Positions 16,059-23,861 of a stretch of 64,000 bases of DNA are shown piece after piece (position 1 is the first letter of the stretch; every line of letters starts with the position of its first letter). The notes beneath the pieces were generated by a model that saw only the letters and a list, made by a program, of their open reading frames with translations, had not been told where the DNA came from and did not search any database. The DNA is taken from the NCBI RefSeq assembly GCF_000737325.1, contig NZ_CP011125.1:1054001-1118000 (forward strand). The letters are read 5' to 3'. Source of the DNA: Sandaracinus amylolyticus (lineage in GTDB: Bacteria; Myxococcota_A; Polyangia; Polyangiales; Sandaracinaceae). The position numbers were made by a program, and so were the translations under genes.

Positions 16059-17546
16059 TCACTCGTGCGCGTCGTCCTCGCTCATCCACCCGAACGTGAT
16101 CAGGAATCGCCGCGTCTGCCGCCGCGAGTACCCGAGCGCGCGCGCGATGCGCGAGACGTTCGTGCCGTGCTCCTCGACGAGACCTGCGAGCTCCGCGCGA
16201 TCGGGCGGCGGACGCTGGGGACGCGACTTCTTCTTGCGCAGCGGCGCGACGATCGCGGGCGGGCTCGGCGCGATCGTCGGCGCGACGAGCACCACGGCCT
16301 CGCTCTCCATCGTCGTCGCCGTGCTCACCGCGACGCGGCGCGCCGACAGCGCGGGCACGTCCAGGCGATCGACGATCGTCGCGAGCGTCAGCGGCCCCTC
16401 CGCCGCGCGGATGCGCAGCTCGGTCGCGACGCGGATCAGCTCGCGCACGTTGAACGGCCACGGATGCAGCAGCAGCGCCTCCGCGAGATCCGCGTCGAGC
16501 TCGGACGTCGATCGACCGAGCGTGCGCTCGACGAGCGCGAGCACGTCCTCGCGCCGCTCGCGCAGCGGCGGCGTGCGCAGCACGACACCGGCGAGGCGCG
16601 AGTAGAGATCGCCGCGGAACCGACCCTCGTCGACCGCGGTGCGCAGATCGCGATGCGTCGCGGCGACGATCGTCGCCTGCGCCGCGAACGTCTTGGTCGA
16701 TCCGACCGGCGTCACCGCGCGCTCTTCGAGCGCGCGCAGCAGCTTCGCCTGGATCGCGAGCGGCATCTCGCCGATCTCGTCGAGGAAGAGCGTGCCTCCG
16801 TGCGCCTGTCGCAGCACGCCGGGGAAGTCGCTGCGCGCGCCGGTGAACGCGCCCGCGACGTGCCCGAAGAGCTGGCTCTCTGCGAGCGCCTCCGGGATCG
16901 CGCCGCAGTTGAGCGCGACGAACGCGCCGCTGCGCCCGCTCGTGTCGTGCAGCGCGCGCGCGACGAGCTCCTTGCCGGTGCCGCTCTCGCCGAGCACGAG
17001 GATCGGGACGTCGTGGGGCGCGACGGTGCCGATCGCGCCGCGCAACCGCTGCATGCTCGGCGCGGTGCCGAGGAGGGCGGCGACGCTCGCGTCGATCGCG
17101 CCGCGCGCGCGGAGTCGCACCACGAAGAGCGAGTCCCCGGTGCGGATCACGTCACCATCCGTTGCGATCGCGCGCTGCACGCGCGCGCCCATCACGAACG
17201 TGCCGTTGGTGCTCGTGTCCTCGACGCGCACCCGATCGCCCTCGGGCACGAGCCGCACGTGCTTGCGCGAGATGCGCGCGTCGGGGATCGCGTAGACGCC
17301 CGGCTCACGCGCGCGCCCGATCACCAGCGCGTCGAGCAGTGGCATCGTCACCGCGCTCGAGAGCCCCGGCCCGTGCACGTGCACCAGCGAGAGCTCCGCG
17401 CTCGTCGTCGCGATCGCCTCGGCTCCCGCCTGGGCGGTGACTTCCTCGTCCCACGCCATCCGTCGCGTGCGGCCGCGTCGATCGCGGAGCCCACACTGCG
17501 GACAGAGTAGGCGGCGCACGCTCGCATCTGCAACCTCGAGATCCAC
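16059..17546 (-). CDS. FHA-type sigma54-dependent activator at the end of the tad operon
   Basis: 495 aa from GTG 17546 (GGAAAGG ten bases upstream; start inferred; ATG 17459 would give 466 aa and drop LLCPQCG). Domains in order: FHA ([27 protein letters not shown]), AAA+ sigma54-interaction domain (Walker A GESGTGKE, the sigma54-contacting GAFTGA loop, LFLDEIGEM), and a C-terminal Fis-type helix-turn-helix ([18 protein letters not shown]). FHA activators respond to threonine phosphorylation. It begins 19 bases after the tadG stop, which makes it the best candidate for binding the TGGGCATCG sites near the four sigma54 promoters. Confidence 0.9.
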   Translation of the reverse strand: MDLEVADASVRRLLCPQCGLRDRRGRTRRMAWDEEVTAQAGAEAIATTSAELSLVHVHGPGLSSAVTMPLLDALVIGRAREPGVYAIPDARISRKHVRLVPEGDRVRVEDTSTNGTFVMGARVQRAIATDGDVIRTGDSLFVVRLRARGAIDASVAALLGTAPSMQRLRGAIGTVAPHDVPILVLGESGTGKELVARALHDTSGRSGAFVALNCGAIPEALAESQLFGHVAGAFTGARSDFPGVLRQAHGGTLFLDEIGEMPLAIQAKLLRALEERAVTPVGSTKTFAAQATIVAATHRDLRTAVDEGRFRGDLYSRLAGVVLRTPPLRERREDVLALVERTLGRSTSELDADLAEALLLHPWPFNVRELIRVATELRIRAAEGPLTLATIVDRLDVPALSARRVAVSTATTMESEAVVLVAPTIAPSPPAIVAPLRKKKSRPQRPPPDRAELAGLVEEHGTNVSRIARALGYSRRQTRRFLITFGWMSEDDAHE

Positions 17547-17565
17547 GATGCGCGCCCTTTCCGCG

Positions 17566-19299
17566 TCAATGAGCGATGATCGTGCCCCACGCCTGCAGCG
17601 GGCCGAGCACCGCGGTGCAGTCGAGCCCGGGCACCGCGGAGCACGCCGAGTCGAGCATGCCGATCGCGGGCACGTGCACGCGCCGCATCCGCGCGCGCCA
17701 CCGCATGTTCCACATCCAGTCGGGGCGATCCGCGAGATCGGTCGACGGGTAGTACATCTCGGCCTGCGCAATCGACATGCGACCGAGATCGGCGAGCGGC
17801 AGATCACCGCCTGCCTCGAGGCTCCCACCGCCCGCCACCGCGACGCCGCGCGCCGCGCGATCCGACGGAGTCTCGCCCATCACGAGGATGCGCATCTGGA
17901 ACGGCTCGCCGCCGAGCTCGACGTCGAACCCACCGCTCTCGAACGCGACGCGCTGCGACGCCATCCCGGTGCGATCCTCGAGCATCCCGGGGTCCTGCTC
18001 GATCAGCGTCTGCTCCTCTTCGACCAGGCACGCGTGCACGTGCCGCACGACCTCGATCTCGATCACGCGCGCCGCGTCCCGCAACTCCGGCAGCATGCTC
18101 GCGGTGAAGCGCGGCACCTCGGTGATCACGCACGCAGGTCCGCGCGGATCTTCGCTCCATCGACCATCGCACAGGCGCTCGTCGCGCTCGCTGCGCTCGG
18201 AGGAGAGCACCTCGTCGTGATCGCTCGGATCGTCGGAGTCGAGCGCGAGATCGTCGTCGGTGTGTCGCACTCGGCCGTCCTCGGCCCAGTAGGCGCGGCG
18301 ACGTCGCTCGATCTGGTAGACGTAGGACTGGATCCCCGGCGTGGTGCGGCACTCGTGGCGCGCGTCCTCGGCGCGCGTGAGGCAGTCGTCGTGGCCCGCG
18401 GCGCCCTCGGCGGGACACGCGCCGGTGGTCTGATCGAAGAGCGCGTTCAGCTCGGCATCACCGGCGTCGAGACAGCCCGACGTGAGCTGCGATCCCAGGC
18501 ACTCCGACGTGCTCTCGATCGACGGGATCCATCGCTCCACCGAGTACGTGAGTTTCGGCGGCACGCCGCCCTCGCCCGCGCCGCAGAACCACGGCGAGAA
18601 CGCGGCCACGAGCGCCTCGATCGCGTCGCCGATCGCGTCCTGCACCGCGTCGGGCAGCACGCCGATCTTGTCGAAGGGCAGCATCACGATCTCGCCGACC
18701 ACGCGACCGGCGCGACCGCAGAGGCGCTCGAAGTCGTCGTCCTCGGTGGGCAGCTCGATGCGCGGCGGCAGCGGCACCCCGGTCTCGGGGATGTCGTCGA
18801 ACGCGTCGTCCTGGACCACGGCGTTCGCACGCGCCCATGCAGCCGCGGGCACGGCGCGTCGGATCGCAGCCGCGGTGCGATTGCCGATGCGCAGCACCGC
18901 GAACACCGGCCCGCGCAGCGCGGCCTCGGCCTGGAAGAGCGCGGTCTGCACCGTGGTCAGCGGCGCGAGCGCGACGAGCGACGCGCCGAACGTCGGGATC
19001 GCGAGCGCGAGCACGATCGCGATCGCCACGGCGACGACCGTGATCAGCACCTTGAGCATCACGAGCACGGCGAGCGCGCCCGCCATCACGAGGTTCACGA
19101 GCACGAGCAGGTTCATCCCGCGCGCGTGCAACACCGCGGCGGCGAACGCGCTCGCATCGGCCGCGTCCTGCATCGTCTCGCGATGACGGATCGCCTCGCC
19201 GACCCCGACCACGTAGAAGACGAGCCCGGTCGCGACGAGCGCCGCGAACAGGCCGAGCACGGTGATCGCGCCGCGCGTGTCGGAGAAACACGATTTCAT
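17566..19299 (-). CDS. TadG-like pilus-associated protein
   Basis: 577 aa. The leader SDTRG ends at G10 and is followed by a hydrophobic helix (AITVLGLFAALVATGLVFYVVG) without Glu at +5, as in TadG. RHRETMQDAADASAFAAAV is the motif with which TadG/TadE-type proteins begin their periplasmic part. Further membrane-like segments occur near 60-110. The large C-terminal region has many cysteines and acidic stretches. GAGGAG precedes ATG 19299. It lies in the operon flp-flp-tadV-tadE-tadG-activator; TadG is a structural or assembly factor at the pilus base. Confidence 0.78.
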   Translation of the reverse strand: MKSCFSDTRGAITVLGLFAALVATGLVFYVVGVGEAIRHRETMQDAADASAFAAAVLHARGMNLLVLVNLVMAGALAVLVMLKVLITVVAVAIAIVLALAIPTFGASLVALAPLTTVQTALFQAEAALRGPVFAVLRIGNRTAAAIRRAVPAAAWARANAVVQDDAFDDIPETGVPLPPRIELPTEDDDFERLCGRAGRVVGEIVMLPFDKIGVLPDAVQDAIGDAIEALVAAFSPWFCGAGEGGVPPKLTYSVERWIPSIESTSECLGSQLTSGCLDAGDAELNALFDQTTGACPAEGAAGHDDCLTRAEDARHECRTTPGIQSYVYQIERRRRAYWAEDGRVRHTDDDLALDSDDPSDHDEVLSSERSERDERLCDGRWSEDPRGPACVITEVPRFTASMLPELRDAARVIEIEVVRHVHACLVEEEQTLIEQDPGMLEDRTGMASQRVAFESGGFDVELGGEPFQMRILVMGETPSDRAARGVAVAGGGSLEAGGDLPLADLGRMSIAQAEMYYPSTDLADRPDWMWNMRWRARMRRVHVPAIGMLDSACSAVPGLDCTAVLGPLQAWGTIIAH

Positions 19300-19309
19300 C
19301 GCCGGCTCC

Positions 19310-20050
19310 TCAGGGGTACGGGTACGGCGCGCCCTGGTTCGTGAGCGTCGCCTCGGCCTGGATCAGTCGATATCGAACGTTCCCGTCGAGCACGCCCGAG
19401 AGCGCGCCGGGGCGGGCGGCGTACGAGAGATCGCTGGTGTCGAGCGCGTCGTATTCGTCGCAGAGCAGCTCCGCGACCAGCGGCACGAGGCACGGATACG
19501 CCATCGTCACGCGCGCGGTGATCGGCTCGTCCGGCGCGAAGCTGGTGCGGAGCGACGACGAGCCCGGTGTCTCGGGGAAGGTCACCGCCGCGGCCGCGTC
19601 GAGATAGATCACGGCGAACGCGAGACGGTCGTTCGAGGCGCCGCCGATCGCGTGGCGGATGCTGCGCGCCGCGCGTCCCGACGCGACCTGCGAGGGCCCG
19701 GGCGCGATGCCGAGCAGCGGCCGGAACGCGGCCGTGCGAATGGTCCCGATGCGGCTCGCGGCGGGCAGTCCGCCCGGCGATCCCGACATCGCGGTGACGA
19801 CCGCGGTGAGCGCGCCCGGGGCCGCCTCGTCTTCGATCATCAACCGCGGAGCGCCGCCGTAATACGACTCGTCGTCGTCGAGCACGACCACCGCGCTGCG
19901 CACCGCGCTCTGCGCCGCGTGCCGCACCACGAGCGACGCCTGCGCGATCAATGCGAGCTGCGCGACGCCCATCACCAGCGTGAAGAGCGGCAGAATCGCA
20001 ATCGCGATCTCGGCGTAGACCGCGCCTCCCTCGTCTCGATATGCCCGCAT
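19310..20050 (-). CDS. TadE-like minor pilin (second copy)
   Basis: 246 aa. The very short leader MRAYRDEGG gives cleavage after G9 with Glu at +5 (AVYAE), then a hydrophobic helix (IAIAILPLFTLVMGVAQLALI). The periplasmic domain contains VVRHAAQSAVRSAVVV, typical of TadE. GGAGG is eight bases before ATG 20050. The gene ends ten bases before tadG. Upstream lies a 431-base spacer full of inverted repeats, so read-through from the pilin promoter may be limited here. Confidence 0.82.
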   Translation of the reverse strand: MRAYRDEGGAVYAEIAIAILPLFTLVMGVAQLALIAQASLVVRHAAQSAVRSAVVVLDDDESYYGGAPRLMIEDEAAPGALTAVVTAMSGSPGGLPAASRIGTIRTAAFRPLLGIAPGPSQVASGRAARSIRHAIGGASNDRLAFAVIYLDAAAAVTFPETPGSSSLRTSFAPDEPITARVTMAYPCLVPLVAELLCDEYDALDTSDLSYAARPGALSGVLDGNVRYRLIQAEATLTNQGAPYPYP

Positions 20051-20140
20051 GTCCAAGCCTCCTCGAGGAGAGCAGGAATCTCTGGTGAGAACGCGAATGA
20101 ACCGGAGTGCGAACGAAGAAGTGCGATCGAAGAAATTGAT

Positions 20141-20330
20141 GAGGAGAGCAGGAGGAGAAGGAGGGACCACGTGGAGTGTGTTCTCGTGGTCCCGACGCGC
20201 GCGCCGTCCCTCGAGTCGAGGTTTCTGCGGGCCGCGCGGCCGCCCCCGACTCCAGAGTCGGGCGCGTCTCGCAACGCGAGGACGAGGCGAGCGAATTCGC
20301 CGTGGTACTCCTTCTCCTCCTGCTCTCCTC
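20141..20330. repeat. Palindromic element with 30-bp terminal inverted repeats
   Basis: The arm at 20141-20171 (opens GAGGAGAGCAGGAGG) is repeated inverted at 20301-20330 with about two differences. Inside are further stems: GGGACCACG (20163-20171) with CGTGGTCCC (20185-20193), and CCCGACT/AGTCGGG near 20244-20262. The spacer 20051-20481 between tadE and the prepilin peptidase contains no gene that I can support. The GAGGAGAGC(A/G)GGA core also occurs at 20065, 20421 and 63573. It could be a palindromic mobile repeat or a stack of RNA hairpins. Confidence 0.65.
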
Positions 20331-20419
20331 AAAAGCTCCCGAGTCGAGCTCTCCTGGCGAAATCGCCTCCTACTCCCCTCATCACCGACTGAGTCGCGCG
20401 TCTGGTGCAGTCGGCGGAA

Positions 20420-20469
20420 CGAGGAGAGCGGAGTCGGCGTGGTGCTCCGACTCCTTCCTGCTCTCCTCG
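20420..20469 (-). terminator. Long hairpin after the prepilin peptidase gene
   Basis: Outer 10-bp stem CGAGGAGAGC (20420-20429) with its complement (20460-20469), and inner 8-bp stem GGAGTCGG/CCGACTCC (20430-20437 and 20447-20454). It starts 13 bases past the stop at 20482 on the minus strand. It may terminate or attenuate transcription so that pilins are made in excess over TadE/TadG. Confidence 0.55.
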
Positions 20470-20481
20470 GAGGACGCGCGG

Positions 20482-20988
20482 TCAGGTGATGAGCGCGAGC
20501 ACGAGCCCGCACAGGATCGCCGGGCCGAGCCGCACGCTCGTGCGCGCGTCGTCCTCGTGCGCTTCGTCGCTGCGCACCACTGCGCGGACCGCGACGCGCG
20601 CCGTGCGCGTCAGCATGCGTCCGAGCGTTCCTTCGTACGCCTGGCGCCCGAGCACGTAGAGCATTCCGACCACGAACGCCCACCACTGGGCCTCGACGCC
20701 GATGCTCGGGCCGAGCATCGCGCCCAGCGCCGCGAAGAGCTTCACGTCGCCGCCGCCCATCGCGCCCTTGCGGAAGAGCAGGTACGGCACGAGCCCCGCT
20801 GCGAGCGTGCCGAGCGCGGCCGTGAGCAGCGCGTCGACTCCCCCGCTCACGAGGTGCGCGATCAGCGCGAGGGCGAGCGCGGGCAGCGTGATCGCGTTGG
20901 GGATGCGCCCGGTGCGCGCGTCGGTCCACGCGCCGAGCGCCGCGACGGCGGTCGCCGCGATCGCGGCGACCGTGCCCGCCGCGATCAT
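20482..20988 (-). CDS. TadV/CpaA-type prepilin peptidase
   Basis: 168 aa, aspartyl prepilin peptidase of the short (A24) type without the N-methyltransferase domain. The first catalytic Asp is in AWTDARTGRIPN and the second in MGGGDVKLFAALG (GxGD class). About five membrane segments. It cleaves class III leaders after glycine, as found on both Flp pilins, the TadE proteins and probably the two long-tailed pilins here. Its ATG overlaps the flp stop (ATGA type, 20986-20990). Confidence 0.92.
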   Translation of the reverse strand: MIAAGTVAAIAATAVAALGAWTDARTGRIPNAITLPALALALIAHLVSGGVDALLTAALGTLAAGLVPYLLFRKGAMGGGDVKLFAALGAMLGPSIGVEAQWWAFVVGMLYVLGRQAYEGTLGRMLTRTARVAVRAVVRSDEAHEDDARTSVRLGPAILCGLVLALIT

Positions 20989-21197
20989 CACGCGCCTCCG
21001 CCGCCCGCCGCGCCGATCTGCTCGGTCTGCGACTCGAGCACCGCGACGATCTGATCGCCGAACGCGGTCCACGCCGCGATGCCGGCGATGACGACCAGGC
21101 CGACGATCAGGATGTACTCGGTGAACCCGGCCCCTTCGACGTCCTTGTGGAGCGAGCGGAACGAGCGCGAGCGCGAGGTGACGTTGCGGGTCTTCAT
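20988..21197 (-). CDS. flp: Flp-type major pilin
   Basis: 69 aa, a classic Flp prepilin: basic leader ending EG, cleavage after G22, AGFTEY with Glu at +5, then the hydrophobic helix ILIVGLVVIAGIAAWTAFG and a short tail. Start 21197 is preferred over 21212 because GGAGG is eight bases upstream of it. Probably the main fibre subunit. It overlaps the prepilin peptidase start. Confidence 0.9.
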   Translation of the reverse strand: MKTRNVTSRSRSFRSLHKDVEGAGFTEYILIVGLVVIAGIAAWTAFGDQIVAVLESQTEQIGAAGGGGA

Positions 21198-21293
21198 GGG
21201 ATCGTCCTCCATCGGTTCGAGAGCACACGACTACGGAGACGCGTCGCTCGGACGAGCGCGCGAGCGAGCCAGTCGGCGACTGCCACGCTGGCG

Positions 21294-21482
21294 TCAGGGA
21301 AAGGGCAACAGCAGCAGCGCGCGGGTGAAGCGATAGGCGCGCAGCATCGGCTCGCCGAGGCTCACCGCGGCGAGCGCGGCGACGAGCGCGAAGGTGCCCA
21401 CGGCGAAGAGGTACTCGACGAACACTCCACCGCGCGCGTCGTCCACCAACCGAGCGAGCGTGCGAGTCGAGCGCGTCGTCAT
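21294..21482 (-). CDS. Flp-type pilin, first gene of the operon
   Basis: 62 aa: the leader ends DARG, cleavage after G18, GVFVEY with Glu at +5, helix LFAVGTFALVAALAAVSLG, short C-terminus. ATG 21482 has AGGAGG six bases upstream and follows the sigma54 promoter at 21522-21507. It is a second, divergent Flp, 96 bases ahead of the first; it may be a minor or alternative pilin. Confidence 0.85.
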   Translation of the reverse strand: MTTRSTRTLARLVDDARGGVFVEYLFAVGTFALVAALAAVSLGEPMLRAYRFTRALLLLPFP

Positions 21483-21506
21483 CGTGACCTCCTGCGTGCT
21501 CCCTTG

Positions 21507-21522
21507 AGCAGCGCGCGTGCCA
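21507..21522 (-). promoter_or_regulatory. Sigma54 promoter of the flp operon
   Basis: On the minus strand TGGCACGCGCGCTGCT has a full TGGCAC, GG-N10-GC spacing, and differs from the 5344 promoter at only three positions. Transcription would begin near 21496, just before AGGAGG and ATG 21482. Confidence 0.75.
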
Positions 21523-21556
21523 CCTCCGAATGCCGCGATCGCGCCGCGCAGGGGGG

Positions 21557-21618
21557 TGGGCATCGCGGCCCGTGACGCCGATGCGCAGTGGGCATCGCGG
21601 AGGCGCGCTCGATGCCCA
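21557..21618 (-). promoter_or_regulatory. Three activator-site repeats upstream of the flp operon
   Basis: Exact TGGGCATCG copies at 21557-21565 and 21589-21597 and an inverted copy at 21610-21618, centred 40, 72 and 93 bp upstream of the promoter GG. The spacings are 32 and 21 bp, as at the 5.3-kb promoter. Offsets from the 29-bp site are close to whole helical turns. Confidence 0.7.
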
Positions 21619-21655
21619 CGTGGGCGCCGTGGCTCGTGCTACCGTGCCCGCAGGC

Positions 21656-22405
21656 ATGCCTTTCTTGGTCGCGCTCGCACTGCTGCTCCTGGTCGTACCG
21701 ACCGCCGAAGCACAGCGGGACCGACGCGCGCGCTCACGGGCCGACACGCTCTTCCACGCTGCCGAGATCGCGTACGACGAAGGTCGCTACGAGGCCGCCG
21801 CGCAGCTCCTCGAAGAGGCGATCTCGGTGCGCCCGACCGCCGCGTTCCAGTTCAACCTCGGCCGCTGTTACGAGCGCCTCGAGCGCTGGGACGACGCGGA
21901 GCGCGCGTATCTCGTGTACCTCGCGTCGATCCGCGATCGCGCCCAGCGACAGCGCGTCGAGGAACGGCTCGTCGTGGTGCGCGAGGAGAGCGCACGCGCG
22001 CGTCAGCGCGAAGAGGAAGCGCGCGCCGCGGCGGCTGCGGTGCCGCTCGAGCCCGAGCCGGAGCCCGCGGTGATCGCGCCCGCACCGGCCGGCCCGAGCC
22101 TGACGCCCACGCCCTTCGTCCTCGGCGGCGTGGGCATCGCGGGGCTCGCGGTCGGCGGCGCGCTCACCGCGCTCGCGCTCGACGCGGACGCGCAGTCGCA
22201 GCACCCATCGACCTCGGGCCGCGATGCCGCCGACGCCCACGCGCGCGCCAACGATCTCGCGCTCGGCGCGACGATCGCATGGGCCGTGGGCGCTGGGCTG
22301 CTCGTCACCGGGACCATCTGGCTGATCGTGGAGCTCTCGAGCGGAGGATCGAGCGATGGCGATCGAGCGCGCATCTCGGAGCAGGGCGTCGAGCTTCGTT
22401 TCTGA
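21656..22405 (+). CDS. Exported TPR protein with C-terminal membrane helices
   Basis: 249 aa. A short signal peptide (MPFLVALALLLLVVPTAEAQ) precedes two to three TPR units (AAEIAYDEGRYEAAAQLLEEAI, AFQFNLGRCYERLERWDDAERAY), an Arg/Glu coiled-coil and a Pro/Glu linker. It ends with two hydrophobic helices (about 158-180 and 205-230). The same plan recurs at 44865 and, with a beta domain added, at 50821; in each case a lipoprotein gene follows directly. Its promoter region is shared with the divergent flp operon. A role in envelope organisation is inferred. Confidence 0.75.
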   Translation: MPFLVALALLLLVVPTAEAQRDRRARSRADTLFHAAEIAYDEGRYEAAAQLLEEAISVRPTAAFQFNLGRCYERLERWDDAERAYLVYLASIRDRAQRQRVEERLVVVREESARARQREEEARAAAAAVPLEPEPEPAVIAPAPAGPSLTPTPFVLGGVGIAGLAVGGALTALALDADAQSQHPSTSGRDAADAHARANDLALGATIAWAVGAGLLVTGTIWLIVELSSGGSSDGDRARISEQGVELRF

Positions 22406-23861
22406 TCTGCGCGTCGCGTGCCTCCTCGCGCTCGCCACGACGACGTCGTGCACCTTCGATGCGCCTCGCATCGAAGGTCGTGCTTGCCCCTGTCCGACTG
22501 GCTACGTGTGCGTCGCCGACGTGTGCGCGCGCCAGGCCGGCGAAGGCGATGCGGGCGTCAGCGGCGACGCACCGACCCGCGCGCGCACCTACACCGAGAT
22601 CACCACGCCGATTCTGAACCCCGAGCGCGGCTTCTTCGCGGGCGCCGATCTCACGACGCTCACCAACGCCGACTTCCTCGCGGTCGAGCGCGGCGTGACG
22701 CTCACGTACGATCTCGTGCTGCTCGAGCCCTATCGCGAGACCGCGCTGCCGACGACGTTCCTCGACGCGCTCGAGCGCGGGCTCGGCGAGCTGCGCGAGT
22801 CCGGCGCGTCCGCGGTGCTGCGCTTTTCGTACAACGAGGCCGACGGCGGCGCCGACGCGACGCTCTCGCAGATCCTCGCGCACATCGAGCAGCTGCGCGG
22901 CGTGCTCTCGCGCAACGCCGACGTGATCGCGACGATCGAAGCCGGCTTCATCGGCGTGTACGGCGAGTGGCGCGAGTCGAGCCACGGCAACGAGGGACCG
23001 CCGCAGCAGCGCGCGGTCGTCGAGGCGCTGCTCGACGCGCTCGAGGAGCGCACCGCGCTGGTGCGCCGCCCCGAGCTCAAGAGCGACATGTACGGGAATC
23101 CCGTCGCGGTCGGGATGGCGTGGAGCGACGCGTACGCGTCGCGCGTCGGGCACCACAACGAGTGCTTCCTCGGCAGCGAGGACGACGGCGGGACGTTCGC
23201 GGGCGCCGTGGATCGCTGGCGCGACTACATGGAATCGGAGTCGCCCTTCGTGCCGGTCGGAGGATCGATGTGTCAGCCCTCGGGGCGCGCCAACTGCGCC
23301 ACGGCGCTCTCCGAGCTCGCGCTGTTCCACTACACGTTCTTGAGCGACGACTACAACACCGAGGTGCTCGACGCGCTCGAGGCCGAAGGGTGCATGGACG
23401 AGATCCAGTCGCGCCTCGGATATCGATTCGTGCTCGGGAGCGCGGAGATTCCCGACGCGATCAGGCCCGGCGGCTCGTTCCGACTGCGCGCGCAGCTCGA
23501 GAACCGCGGGTTCGCGGCGCCCATGAACCGCCGCGACGTCTGGCTCGTGATCGAAGGGCCGGGCGTGCGTCACGAGGTCGAGCTGCCCGGCACCGACGTG
23601 CGGCGTTTCGTGCCCGGGCAGGCTCACGCGCTCGATGCGCGCATCCGACTGCCCGCGTCGATCGCGCCGGGGACCTATCGAGTCGCGCTCTGGGTCCCGT
23701 CGCGCTCGGAGAGCGTGCGTGATCGCGCGGAGTACGCGATTCGATTCGCGAACGAAGACACGTGGGATCTCGGCCTGAACGTGCTCGGCGAGATCGAGGT
23801 GCGAGACAACGCGGAGGGCGAGAGCGACCCCGAGGCGACCGCGCTGCGCGTGCTGTTCTGA
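22356..23861 (+). CDS. DUF4874/DUF4832 lipoprotein
   Basis: 501 aa, with its ATG inside the end of the TPR gene (50-base overlap). A hydrophobic segment ending ATTTSC may be a weak lipobox; a Cys-rich stretch follows (CPCPTGYVCVADVC). DUF4874 spans about 78-250 (TPILNPERGFF, LRFSYNEADGGADA, FIGVYGEWRESSHG), a TIM-barrel-like, glycosidase-related domain. DUF4832 follows (GHHNECFLGSEDDGGTF, VPVGGSMCQ), with a beta-sandwich tail. Members are secreted proteins of unknown, probably carbohydrate-related activity. It converges on the kinase gene at 23862 with no gap between the stops. Confidence 0.82.
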   Translation: MAIERASRSRASSFVSDLRVACLLALATTTSCTFDAPRIEGRACPCPTGYVCVADVCARQAGEGDAGVSGDAPTRARTYTEITTPILNPERGFFAGADLTTLTNADFLAVERGVTLTYDLVLLEPYRETALPTTFLDALERGLGELRESGASAVLRFSYNEADGGADATLSQILAHIEQLRGVLSRNADVIATIEAGFIGVYGEWRESSHGNEGPPQQRAVVEALLDALEERTALVRRPELKSDMYGNPVAVGMAWSDAYASRVGHHNECFLGSEDDGGTFAGAVDRWRDYMESESPFVPVGGSMCQPSGRANCATALSELALFHYTFLSDDYNTEVLDALEAEGCMDEIQSRLGYRFVLGSAEIPDAIRPGGSFRLRAQLENRGFAAPMNRRDVWLVIEGPGVRHEVELPGTDVRRFVPGQAHALDARIRLPASIAPGTYRVALWVPSRSESVRDRAEYAIRFANEDTWDLGLNVLGEIEVRDNAEGESDPEATALRVLF

